DNA of 64,000 nt, from assembly GCA_000697665.1 (NCBI GenBank), contig KL197736.1, positions 203,742 to 267,741 on the forward strand. Reading direction: 5' to 3'. The notes under the pieces are model-generated. The model was not told the DNA's origin. It worked only from the letters and a program-made list of their open reading frames with translations, and made no database searches. This DNA comes from Jaapia argillacea MUCL 33604. Its lineage: Eukaryota; Basidiomycota; Agaricomycetes; Jaapiales; Jaapiaceae. Positions 24,031 to 34,238 of this stretch are shown here, one piece after another (the first letter of the stretch is position 1; every line of letters begins with the position of its first letter). The translations under genes were made by a program, and so were the position numbers.

Positions 24031-24038
24031 TATAAAAA
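24031..24038 (+). promoter_or_regulatory. TATA box retained in the PUT1 pseudo-copy
   Basis: TATAAAAA lies 43 bp before the ATG at 24074 and matches the TATA box at 38,811 of the intact PUT1 gene in sequence and spacing. Confidence 0.6.
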
Positions 24039-24120
24039 GGAGGTCTGTGAGTGCTGTGTTATCGTTGTCGAACATGTCGTTGAGGCATCTGCTAAGTCCA
24101 TTCCATCTGCAGACCCGTGT

Positions 24121-25221
24121 ATAAATGTATTTTTCAACAAAAATTTCACTTTTTGGAGATCTAGGGACTTTTCACGGGATAATGCTATCCAGAAACCCCA
24201 GTTTCTGCTGGAAACCCGAGAAACCGCTAAGTCAACGAAAGCTGAGCAAAGTCAGGGAGGGTTGCTGATCCCGAAATCCAGGGATTTCGGGCGGTGTCAA
24301 GCCCGAGGGCGCCTAGTTCTAGCCGAGGAAGACTGATGCCGGTATTAGCCGAGAAGCGCCAAAGTGCGAGAGCCTGTTGGCAATGACATGAACGGCGGCG
24401 AAATAGTCGCGCTCATCGTCGGAGACGGCGGCTGCTGCTTTTTTATTTTTATTTTTATTTTTTACCGAAAATCAAGAAATTGGAAGCACCATTCCTCGCG
24501 TTATCATTAATTATATAATTTAAATTAAATTGTTTTATTTTTGACGTTGTCTCTAACGACGAGCGCGACTATTTCGCCGCCGTGCCAACCGACGTTCATA
24601 TCATTGCCAACAGGCTCTCGCACTTTGGCACTTCTCAGCTAATACCCGCATCAGTCTTCCTTGGCTAGAACTAGGCACCCTCGGGCTTGACACCGCCCGA
24701 AATCCCTGGATTTCGGGATCAGCAACCCTCCCTGACTTTGCTCAGCTTTCGTTGACTTAGTGGTTTCTCACTTAACCCGGGTTTCCAGCAGAAACTGGGG
24801 TTTCTGGATAGCATTATCCCTCCATGTTGGCAGACGAGGTAGAATCATTCAGAGACTTCGGTGTCGATGCTTGTTGGAAGCACCCTATTGACACCACCTG
24901 AATTTTCTGAAAAAAGTATTTCGATATTATAAGTCTAAAACAGGCTCTCATCTTGCCTAAAGTGGCCATTGGGTCCTCAAAATGGTTCAAACGCGTTGCA
25001 AGGAAAATTCCAGTTCAGAAAAAGTATCAAAGGATGGGTTGAGGGCCTCTGTTACGTTGCTGTAGTGATGATCCGTCACGTGAAAGTATCAAGGAGCGAC
25101 GCAGCTGCTGATGTTGTTAGTGAGAAGTTGAAAGTTGAACATGGAGGGTCGAAACAAGGGTCGAAAGTTATCGAATTCCCTGAAGTTGGATACAGGAATA
25201 TTTGATGAAAAATACTGTCAT
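24121..25221. mobile_element. Non-autonomous element with TIRs inserted in the PUT1 copy
   Basis: Comparison with intact PUT1 exon 1 defines both junctions. The flanks are ACCCGTGT on the left (24,113-24,120) and ACCCCTGT on the right (25,222-25,229), an 8-bp target duplication with one mismatch. The ends are imperfect inverted repeats of about 27 bp sharing GTATTTTTCA and CAAA. The element is 1,101 bp, has no convincing transposase frame, and contains the long foldback at 24,178-24,831. An 8-bp duplication suggests hAT-type mobilisation, but the terminal bases are not CAG...CTG, so the superfamily is uncertain. Confidence 0.75.
24178..24831. repeat. Long foldback (inverted repeat) with AT-rich loop
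   Basis: The left arm (24,178 to about 24,430) and right arm (about 24,552 to 24,831) are reverse complements with few differences. The outer 40 bases, starting GGGATAATGCTATCC and ending GGATAGCATTATCCC, pair perfectly. The roughly 120-bp loop is AT-rich (runs of T4-5A and TTAATTATATAATTTAAATT). It is either the core of the surrounding element or a second MITE nested in it. Confidence 0.85.
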
Positions 25222-25497
25222 ACCCCTGTCCCGCTCTCGTCCCATCGCAGACTCGCCCGCGTCACACTGCTCGGCGGTGCTCTCCTTGGCACATCTCTGT
25301 ATCTCTCTGCCAAGTCGCCGCTCTATGCAGACCATGACCAACAAGACCCCAAATGGAAAATCCCAAACGTCTCCCTCGGTTCCCTGATTCGCTCCTATGC
25401 CATCTACTCCATGTGCTCCATCCCTGCCTTGGTCGACGCAGGCCCTGCCATCCTCAAAGCCTTCACCTCCGTACCCAGGTTGAAGCAGGTCACAGAT

Positions 25498-25762
25498 GTT
25501 CAGCTCGGTCAATTGTGCCAGCTATAGCTGTGAACAAGTCGGAAGGAAGGAATGTTGAAAGATCAAGCCAGGAGTGAAGATTCATGCCGCAGCGAAGCGC
25601 GGCAGCTCTCGTGATCGACCAAGAGGGGAACGGCATTAGAGCGTATTTACAACCCATGAAAATCCCACTTCCTTAGTGAAATTAGATAAGCTGATTGGTG
25701 AAGTGGAGTGCTCCACTTCACAACACAACGGAAGTGATACCTGAAACTGAAACGGACACACG
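25498..25762. other. Short unique stretch before the hAT element
   Basis: Nothing recognisable lies between the end of the PUT1 fragment and the left end of the hAT element. The last 8 bases are the left target duplication. Confidence 0.5.
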
Positions 25763-28700
25763 CAGTGTTGGGGCTGACTGGGTCATGACCGGTCAGACCC
25801 CTGTCACCAGAGGTTTGACGCGTTGACCCGACAACAAGGTCAACAGTCATAAGGTGCCAACGACGTTGGCGAGAGTTCGATTCTCAGAGGTACCTTCGTA
25901 CTTTCGAATGGTAATAGAGAATAATTTATATATAAGTTCTAAATTGTACATTGGATTTGTTCTAAATTGTACATTGATATACGAGAACATCAGCAAGAAG
26001 GACCACCCTCTGAAGGAGTTGTGGTTATTTCAGAGGTGGAGGGGGACTCGGAGGACTCTTCATTCATCACCTCGTGAAAAGTCATCTCTGCTGAGAGGTT
26101 GAGCTCGCCCCGAAGCCAGAACTCAGTCATAGCTTCGAGAGAAGACAACACAGTCTCACCAGTTGAGGGATACGGGAAAAGATTCCTCAACAGCTTCGAG
26201 TCCTGAACAGGGGTAGTGGTGGGAGGGGCTGGTAGCACAGAAGCAGCAGTTGGAGTCGGTAGGCGAGAAGTTGGTGGAGGGGGGGGACTGAGGTTGGGTC
26301 CAGCAGAATTACTTGCCTCTGTAGCTTGCTGGACGAGATCGCGAGCAAGTTCGTCGAAAGACTGAACGTCGTCGTCGATGGTGCCGGCATCACCTTCGCC
26401 AATGCCATCATTCGTGGAATTCGATCAAGTGGCATCGGCAGGGAGGGTTGTCGTGGTCGTTGAATCAGTGTTTGTGCTGTCTCGAGAGGTGCTTGTCACT
26501 GCTGTATCATCCCGATTGTCGCTCTCGCATTCGGCAGATTCTTCTTGAGACTTGCGCTTCTTTCCACGTCGAACAGAACCAAATTTCGTAATGGTATCTT
26601 GCTTGACAAGAACGATCTTGTGCACCTTCTCGACACCAAGCCGATTATGAATCTTGTTTTGTAAAATCCCCATGTCGCTGAAAATCCGCTCGATCCCTGC
26701 GGAATTGGGAACGATGCTCACGATACGCATGGCAAGGTTGACGAGGCCATTGGTGCCATTGACGCCATTCTCGAGTCCCCAATCGTGACGGCGCCACACT
26801 GCAACAAGATTCACATCGACACCCTCCATAGTACATTAGTTCATTGCAATGGGAGATCCCACAATAACTTACATACCTGTTTCATTGCCATCTCCTTCAT
26901 CTCTCGCAATAGCATTGCTTCATCTGAGAAGTCTCCACAGTTGTGGATGTAATCGGCGAAACCCAGTGAGAACTCGAGATCTGGCTCTTGAGAGAAGAAC
27001 CGTACAAAGGCTCTCTTCGTGACCATCCACAACTGGGCTTCAGTTCGAAAGGGGCTGTTGGGGTGGAAGCATTGGTTGCGAAGGTACGGATTGAGGACAA
27101 CAGCAAGAATAAAAATTTCCTGGTCGGTGTTTGACCAACGCTTCTCGAGGCTCTCCAAGACCTGCTTTGAGACATTTGGATCCATATTGGGGAGGGAAAA
27201 GAGCTGGTAGAGATTGGCAAGGGTGAGGAGAACAACATCAAGACGAGCATGATTTGCTTGAGTGGCATTTGCGGCGACAGCAAGTGGGTGGAGGTGTTTG
27301 TGGACACTGCCATATCGGTTCCATGAGTATACACCAAATCAAAATTTGATTGGAACGGCAACTCATGTTCTCAGGTCATCCCAGAATGAGTTATCCCCAA
27401 CGATGGCGAGAATCTCGGCAGCCTTTCTAATTGCATCAGCTTTCTTCCCAGCACAAAGTTTCAGTGCTTCGTAGGAGTTGATCAGGAGCCGCTTGAAGGG
27501 TTTTTCAAGCTCGAGAAGACGCCGCAAAGAGAGGTAGTGTGAGGTCCATCGTGTTAGGACAGGAAGGATCAGAGTGAGGATTTTACCCAGAGGGTTTCCG
27601 ACGAGCTGCTCAGCCTGTAGCATTCCGAGAGCACGGCTATGGTTGTTGAACCACTTCACAACCTCAATCGCTTTGCTCATCACATCTATGTAGCCTTCTT
27701 TCAACTTGAAGTAATCCCCAACAATAAGGTTAACCTTTGCAATTCCATGTCAGCTCGTTGCACGAGGTGTTTGCATGGGGATCAATTCGTACCTGATGTG
27801 CCCAACATTCCACTGTCACCATCCACACAAATTTCTCTCACAGCAGACGGCGCATCTTTTTCACATCACCACCATTATCTGTGCACCAGGCAACAACAAC
27901 CACTCCAAGCTTTTCTTGGCAATATGTGATCTCCTTCAGGACCAAGTCGAGGAGGTTTTCAGCAGTTTTCGCCATCGCTGAGATATCGAATGCGTTGAGA
28001 ACATAAGGCTGTCATCCAGGGGAGATAACCAGTCAGTTGGAACCATGTTTCGCAAATGAGGGTCTCACTTACCATATACTCAACATTGATCAGTGACATC
28101 ACAATCGACTTCCTCCCAATATTTTTCCATGAATCTGATTGCCCTGTACCAAACCGACCTGAAACCACTCCCCTAATCCCGTCAACCACCTTCCCGACCA
28201 AGCCATTCAGCACTGTTTCTGACAATTGCTGCCTTCCCGGCACCATAGCTCCTGGAATCCATCTCTTGAACCAATGCCGCCAGTACGGTATCTCGACAAC
28301 ATGCCATGCCACATTGCCTGCAATCAGCAAACAGCAAAGCCCTTCAGCAAACTCTTGCTGCATAGGTGCAGGCCACAGGGCACGCGGGACAGTCTCCCCA
28401 TAGAAAGGAGGATCATCTTGATTCGGAAGGTCAGTTTCGATTTGGGGGCGCTTGTTTGTTCTCCGGAATTCGAGTGGTGATTCAGGGGCATCGTGAGAGG
28501 AAGATGAGTATGATGATGAGAAGCTTAACCCCCGAATCGGGCTGGAAAGCTGAACAGGTGTGGAAGGGATCAAGTTCAGGAAGCCTGGAGCCGGTATAGT
28601 GGGAGTATGATTTTCTTTGTTATTTCTGTTTAGCTCGGTGTTCGCGAGGTTCCGAATGGCTTCGTTGACATTTTGGCATTGGGTGAGATGTCGGACGAGG

Positions 28701-29221
28701 TTGTGGACCTTTCCACACATAAAGTATGGCTTTCCATCCCTCTTGGCCATCGCCAGTACTGAGTTTAGTATCAGTTCCAGACCATTACTTATGTTATCTC
28801 GACTGTGACGCACCGTCCTTCTCGATGCCTTCCCTTGATCGGGGAGTTGATCCAAGGCCTCGTTGAGCAAAGTCAAGTTCCGAGGTCCATATCCGATCAG
28901 TCTCCTGCCTGGTACATTGCTTGCACCAAGCAGGATAATGACTTTTATCGTTCTTATAGTGCCTGGTACCTTTGTGGAACTCTGCCCACCACCGAGAAGG
29001 TGGGGCCATAGTGGGGATGAAAGATATTGATTTGGTTTCCATATCTCGAATACTGTATGCTACCGCCTCTCGCTTGTACAATCCAGCCCCGTATGGCAGG
29101 CAAAGATCACATGATTACGCGACTTGACTTTGTTGACTGAGTCATGACCGCGTCAAACATCTAGACAACTGTAGACCCAGTCAAGTCGTCAAGGGGTCCA
29201 GGCTTGACCCCACCAACACTG
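25763..29221 (-). mobile_element. hAT-superfamily DNA transposon with perfect 8-bp target duplication
   Basis: The element starts CAGTGTTGG and ends CCAACACTG, perfect 9-bp terminal inverted repeats, with weaker similarity continuing inward (GGGTCATGACC- and GGGTCAAGCC-type blocks). It is flanked by GACACACG at 25,755-25,762 and again at 29,222-29,229. Eight-bp duplications and CAG-type ends are hallmarks of hAT elements. The 3,459-bp interior carries a minus-strand transposase pseudogene. Confidence 0.93.
25990..29081 (-). pseudogene. hAT transposase, inactivated by in-frame TGA codons
   Basis: The N-terminus (about 29,000-28,700) has a BED-type zinc finger split by an intron (WCKQC, then LVRHLTQC). 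Further on come VVAWCTDNGGDVKKMRR and WAHQ/VNLIVGDYF blocks. Near 26,700 is the C-terminal dimerisation region (SIVPNSAGIERIFSDMG, HNRLGVEKVHKIV). The coding frame continues through four TGA codons at 27,838-27,840, 27,363-27,365, 27,339-27,341 and 26,425-26,427, each of which could derive from CGA by one C-to-T change. The C-terminal tail is S/T/P-rich. Several introns are inferred (for example before PYVLNAFDIS and before VNLIVG). The copy cannot be autonomous as it stands. Confidence 0.85.
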
Positions 29222-29554
29222 GACACACGTGGCCGAGCAATCCCAGATATCCTCACGAAAGACAGAGGACAAGTTCGGTTGTTGCTGGCTAGTTATTCCC
29301 TTAGGCTACTCTCTGATTTTCAACCGTTCTCCTTCTGTTCCTGCAGCCCACAAGCGGTGACCTCAAGCGTTGCGGGCGATGTGGAATAAGAACCGTTGTG
29401 GAGACTTGCTCCATTCGGAAGGTCTCGCGATGGTCCACCCAGTGGTCTTAGTGAAATGGGACCTGTGGCGTAGTGGAGAAAATATCGGTTGCAAATACGC
29501 TCTATTGCAATACCAAACACTTGGGTCAAGAGCAAAGGGGGTTGTGATCTGTTG
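29222..29554. other. Stretch between the hAT right end and duplication unit B copy 2
   Basis: It begins with the right 8-bp target duplication. No gene or repeat is recognised. Confidence 0.4.
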
Positions 29555-30185
29555 TGATCGATCAAGCAAGGTTCACGCCGCTCGGGTCCCAGCAAAGTAA
29601 CCTTCACGTTCCGGCTGTCGATAATCAGATGGTGCTCGTTGATACATCGGATAAGGCCCAAGGCCGCATGCGCGGCACAGCCTGCTACCTTTCAAAAACA
29701 AAACAAGCCGAAGAGGATTGCTAGTAGATGCATTCATATCTATTTAGTACAACATGTCGCAGCGTGGTATTAGACGGAACGAATGCCTGAGATGAGTTCA
29801 AATCAGCAAGGCGACAACGCCAAGTTCCTGAGACTTGATTTAGACTACGAGGTTTGGGAAAAGGGGGTAAAGGAGTTAACCAGCTGGAAATAATGCTAGG
29901 AGTCAGTCGAATCAATGGGATATATACCACAAGTCCAAAGACAGTCATAGGAATTGTACAGTGAAAGGTGTGGCAGTCAGAAAGTGAAAGCGAATCAGAA
30001 GGGAAAAGCCGAAACTCAGACACCAACCCTAAATCGAATCAATTGGATCGCAGGAATGATAGAAAACTTGACAGGATACATCAGTGTAAACCCGCTACCA
30101 AGGTAGCGGGAATTTGAGGACGCGTTCGAATGGGGGACGCGAAAATGATTGGCTTCTGGTTGGGCGGCGAGAAAGTGAGCACAAC
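29555..30185 (+). pseudogene. Relic of a G-domain gene, split by a 456-bp insertion
   Basis: The frame KVHAARVPAK and a degraded VDTS segment (29,555-29,650) correspond to the relic at 20,160-20,440. The continuation (MIGFWLGGEK-like, about 30,130-30,185) is displaced by about 456 bp of unrelated DNA. Downstream DNA continues collinearly with 20,430-20,760. Confidence 0.6.
29651..30106. other. Insertion relative to the paralogous segment at 20.35 kb
   Basis: Alignment of GATACATCGG | TTGAGGACG-type sequence with 20,346-20,366 shows about 456 extra bases here. The insert has no clear terminal repeats or open frame. Near its right edge lies the perfect hairpin CCCGCTACC-AA-GGTAGCGGG at 30,091-30,110. 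Confidence 0.6.
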
Positions 30186-30227
30186 CAGAAATCTACCCTC
30201 ATGGATACACGCTCATAACATGCTTTG

Positions 30228-30490
30228 GATCGTTGATTGATTGATGTTCGGAGACAAGAGCTCCACCTCACCTTCAAGTCGCCATATCCTTGTGCCATGA
30301 CAGGTGAAGCAAGTTTGTCTACACGAGCCTTGAGGGAACAACCCACTGTGGTAAAGGCATGTCCTCATACTCAAGTATTCGGATGACCCATTGACTTCGC
30401 ACTTGACATATTCAGAATTCTCGGGCGTTCTCGGTGGACCAATAGTGCTTTGCATCGCCCATCTTCCCCAACGAATACCGATTCTCAGTT
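30228..30490 (+). promoter_or_regulatory. Conserved upstream module of G-domain genes, copy 3
   Basis: This segment ends at the ATG at 30491 and aligns block by block with 20,505-20,760 and 5,862-6,118, including GCTCCACCTCACCTTCAAG, CTTGACATATTCAGAATTC, CCAATAGTGCT and GATTCTCAG. Confidence 0.5.
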
Positions 30491-32408
30491 ATGTCCAAAT
30501 CTGGTGTTGATGTCGAAGATGTTAGCTCCGACGACTTGGTCATCGCGTACGTAGTTTGCCAACTTATCAATACGTTTATGGGATTAACACGACAATAGGA
30601 TCATGGGCCCTACAGGGTCTGGGAAAAGCAATGTATGATGTCGCTTGTGCTGGTCTGTGCGTTTTCTGACGGAGGAGTAGCTCATCGACACGCTCATGGA
30701 GCAGAAGGGCCAACGATCCGGTAACCCGCTGAGATCGTGTACGGACAAAGTTCAAGCTGTTCAACTGCCCCCTGCATCCGTGACGAGATACATGCCCGCA
30801 ACCGGGAAACGCGTTGTGCTGGTCGATACACCGGGGTTCGACGACACGAAGAAGACGGACGCGGAAATTCTGAAGATCATCGGCAACTGGTTGGCAAAAA
30901 CGTGACCGCGTCGACTTCAGATAGTTCGACGAACCAGACACTCAATCCCTAGGGTATAGGTACGGGAATAAGGTTAAACTTGCAGGGATTCTCTATCTAC
31001 ATCGCATCTCAGACAATCGCATGTCTGGCTCCCCGCTCAAGAACCTCCGCATGTTTGGGAAGTTGTGCGGAGACACTGCTGCTCGCCATGTCGTACTCGT
31101 GTCATCGATGTGGGACAGAGTGGACCTAGGTGTCGCGCTAAAGAGGGAGACGGAGTTGAAGGAGAATTTTTGGAAAGGGATGCTGGACAATGGGGCCAGC
31201 GTTGATCGTTTCACCAACTCGCCCGCGTCTGGATGGGAAATCGTCCGCAAAGTTCTCCACAACAAAGACAATTCGGAAGCGCTTTTACTGCAGGAGGAAA
31301 TGGTGGATCTCCAGAAGCGTCTTAACGAGACCGAAGCCGGAAAGGCACTTTACACTGTCCTTCAGAACCTCATTTCGGACCAGCAGAAAGCCATTCGCCT
31401 GCTTGCCGACCAGGCATCTCAGGCCAATCCGGAGCTGGCGAAGGAGTTGGAAGCGGAGCACGCACGTCTTCAGAAGGAGTTGGACGCTACATTCAAACAA
31501 ATCAAGCAGTTGAAGATTCCCCTCGGAAGGAGAATCATGATGTTATTCAAGTTCAAGAAACCTCGTGGGGTGAGTTCTACGTCACTCTACAGTGTTCTGT
31601 CTCGTTCTAACCTTCCGCCAGCGTCCCGTCCATGTGGACCGTAGGCGCGCGATCATTGCGTGAGTACGACCATCTGTATGCTCGTTCGATAAGAAGCTTA
31701 ATCGTCCTCTTGGATAGGTTATTGGGCACATCAGGCTCTGGAAAGAGTACGGTGAGAACCTTTTCCATGATTGAAAAAGCTGCAACCATCTATGCTCACA
31801 CCAGCCGACAGTTCGCCAACTGGGCTGGAGTGGCTGGTACACCCCCGAAAATTGGGTCCGGTATCTCGCCCCGCACGTCAGAAATCGTTTCATATAAGCT
31901 CAGGGAAAGTCGCGCTGATGACATCGTCTTGGTCGACATACCTGGGGGCGATGCGCTGTTGACAGCTCTACTATGCTTGAAGGATTGGCTCAAGGCAAAG
32001 TATACCTATCCCATCGTTTTTTTCTTTTTATCACTTTGTTCATACCTTCTTTTCTCATTCAGTCATCCTGGTGCTCCTCTCAGCGGACTTTTCTATTTTC
32101 ACAAAACCACCGATAACAGGCTCACGTACATCTCCCAGAAACCGGCTGAGAAAGAGTCTCCTGATCGAGGCTTATTTCGTCAACTCTTAGGGGATGACTT
32201 CTCTAACAAGGTCGTTATCGTTACGACCATGTCGAATTCCACAGTGGGAGAACGGCGAGATGCAGGAGAGATGGAATTGGCGAAGGAATGGAAGGATAAA
32301 CTGGGGTGGACTCCGACGATATCCCCCTTCCAAGAAACCAAGGAATCAGCTGACGAAGTCCTTGCCACTTTCGATGATCTCTGTCGAGGAAATCTCACCA
32401 ACCCATAG
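30491..32408 (+). CDS. Dual G-domain P-loop GTPase, family member 7 (intact)
   Basis: Eight exons join 30491..30546, 30599..30632, 30681..30901, 30960..31569, 31622..31659, 31718..31751, 31812..31999 and 32063..32408, giving 508 residues in frame. Domain 1 has G1 GPTGSGKS (residues 22-29, private 34-nt exon), VDTPGFDDT, LYLHRISDNRMSG, SSMWD and the long charged helix. Instead of the R-A-V stop of the single genes, the next exon encodes RPVHVDRRRAIIA, which supplies the first beta strand of domain 2. G1 of domain 2 (GTSGSGKS, about residues 323-330) is again on a 34-nt exon, followed by VDIPGGD as G3, LSGLFYFHKTTDNR and VTTMSN. The coiled coil therefore lies between two G domains. Catalysis is inferred only, and domain 2 has a changed G3. 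Downstream lies a BCP1 pseudogene. Confidence 0.83.
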
Positions 32409-32770
32409 TGGTCTCGGAGCGTTGGTGTTGGTTACTGCTGGTTCCTGACTCTGTTGTTCTCCAAAGGACTTTTCTGTCTGCATATACGCTGTCGATATCT
32501 ATGTTCTCATCAGCGACCGGGTGTCGCATCTTGGACGGTCTCAAAGTCGGTGGATTATATGTTCATTGTAGCAACACATGGACTTGATCCCCAGTTATGT
32601 TAACCAGCGAACCTGAATCCCAGTTTATACCTCGAATGAACACTCTGTCAACCTGGGCTCAGTCGAGGGAAGGGTTGGATAAGCGCCTCACTTCCGACAA
32701 TGTCTACGGAACATCACAATTCCGCCACTTCGCTCCTCCGCCTATTCAAGACCGCCGAAATCCCCTACCG
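32409..32770. other. Duplicated 3' flank, no gene
   Basis: This stretch aligns with 22,434-22,695 and belongs to duplication unit B. Confidence 0.5.
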
Positions 32771-33783
32771 ATCACCCACCAACAACATAAACCTCTCCCA
32801 ACTCCCTCATCAACCCCTCAAACTTGTCAGCTGGTACGAGCATGACTTTCGTACTCAGCTCGAGGCCGAAATCTTCTGCTGTGCGGGGTGTGGAGGTTGG
32901 GGTTGAGAAGGTGTATGTTTGGGATGCGTACTGGTAGGATGTTAGTTCGGTTACATGGAAGGATGGGGAAGATAGTGGGGGTTGTAACGGGGATAAGGGA
33001 AATCAAAAGGGAGCGGAAGAGTGGGGGACAACAAAGGCAGGGCGCAATACTAACCTTTTCAATTACCTCCTTCTGCTCCACTCCGTAAACTAGATCTTAG
33101 TTTCTTGCTTTTATTTTTAGGGGAGGAAGGGTTTGGTTGGGAGTGGAAGACTTGGACGACTTCTTGTGTTAGGGTGTAGGTGCGGGAGATGAATAAGAGA
33201 TGGGTGAGCGTGTATGGTTCGTTCGGCGGCGGGGGTCAGAGGTAGTATATGAGTGGGGGAAGGGCACTCATATCGTCGATTGCCCATTTGATCTCGTCGA
33301 CCAACATCCTATACATGTGTGGAACGATTTGGACTGGCATGTTGATTAGTCTTTCAGATAGGGCTACGCCCATGTGTTGTGAGGCGTTGGCGTTTGGGTC
33401 GAGGAAGCTGTGGAGGGTTGTGCGGAAGGAGGGGCTTGTGATTCGTGATTTTGAGAAGAGGGGGATAGTTAGGGCTTGGGTTGATGGGTGTTCCTGTACC
33501 GTAGTGCCCTCGCTGAACATGATCACCAAAAGACCCATAGAGAGCACACCTGATAAAGGGCCATGCTCAAGACGGTGAGGAAGGCGTAAGGATCGCCCTC
33601 CCTCCCGTCCATCTTGACGGTAGTCCCAACGAGTGGTTGACCGAGGATCAAATCGGTGAGGGCTTCGAGGTGGAGAGGGAGAAGAAGAGTGGAATAGTTG
33701 GGAGGGGAGGTTACGGATTACATGGTAGTCGATTTCGGGATTTGGGTTGAAGAATTCAAAGTCTATGTTGATGAGGACTATTG
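32771..33783 (-). pseudogene. BCP1 pseudogene, copy 2
   Basis: Exons 2 to 5 of BCP1 can be aligned. The first exon is missing: homology stops at the exon 2 acceptor near 33,783. Exon 2 keeps FEFFNPNPEIDYH but has lost 2 bp near 33,680, shifting the frame. Exon 4 is heavily degraded around 33,070-33,230. Exon 3 (MPVQIVPHMYRMLVDEIKWA) remains open. No PUT1 sequence follows. Confidence 0.82.
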
Positions 33784-33984
33784 CAGGAGGTGTGTGTGAA
33801 GTCAGGGATGATCGATGACGCCCGTCGGCACTTCCAAATGCGGCTATTTTTAGTCCAAATACGGCTACTCCGCTGTGCCAGAAACCGCACCGGGGCTGAA
33901 CACACATGGTGGCGACACCACATTCTCGGGGGACCATGCACACACGAAAATCGCACTTTTCAGAAGCGAGCTAACTTGAAGCTT
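33784..33984. other. Junction sequence between duplication units
   Basis: About 200 bp with no match elsewhere in the window separate the truncated BCP1 copy from unit A copy 2. It ends in a short direct repeat GAAGCTT-GAAGCTT. Confidence 0.4.
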
Positions 33985-34238
33985 GAAGCTTCATCAATCG
34001 ATGACTCCAGCGGATCGACGACGAGCTGCACAGTAAGTACATTGTCGTGAAAAACTACTTAGATGGCCTCCACGAGTGTCCAACAAACTCCTAACGACGA
34101 AGCTACGATTCCGTCGAATAGGGATTGCACATGTTTCACAGCAGCGAATGGGGTCCGTAGTGTCCAACGAAGCACCCATACCCGACCTCCACGAAACAGA
34201 GAACATAAACATCCACTGTGATCTTACTGATGTAGAGA

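Larger units (their letters stand above)
24074..25497 (+). pseudogene. Truncated and interrupted PUT1 pseudogene
   Basis: Bases 24,074-24,120 match the first 47 bases of PUT1 exon 1. The sequence is then interrupted by a 1.1-kb element and resumes at 25,230 with the SSHRRLARVTL segment. It runs to about 25,497 (LKQVTD), where homology stops before the end of exon 1. Six of the seven exons are absent, so no enzyme can be made. Confidence 0.85.

Noticed and set aside
24121-25221. Treating the insertion as a retained intron of a functional PUT1 copy
   Set aside because: It has TIRs and a target duplication, and the copy is truncated within exon 1, so splicing could not restore the enzyme.
25865-25885. 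GTTCGATTC resembling a tRNA T-loop
   Set aside because: No acceptor, D or anticodon arm can be drawn around it; it lies in the hAT element.
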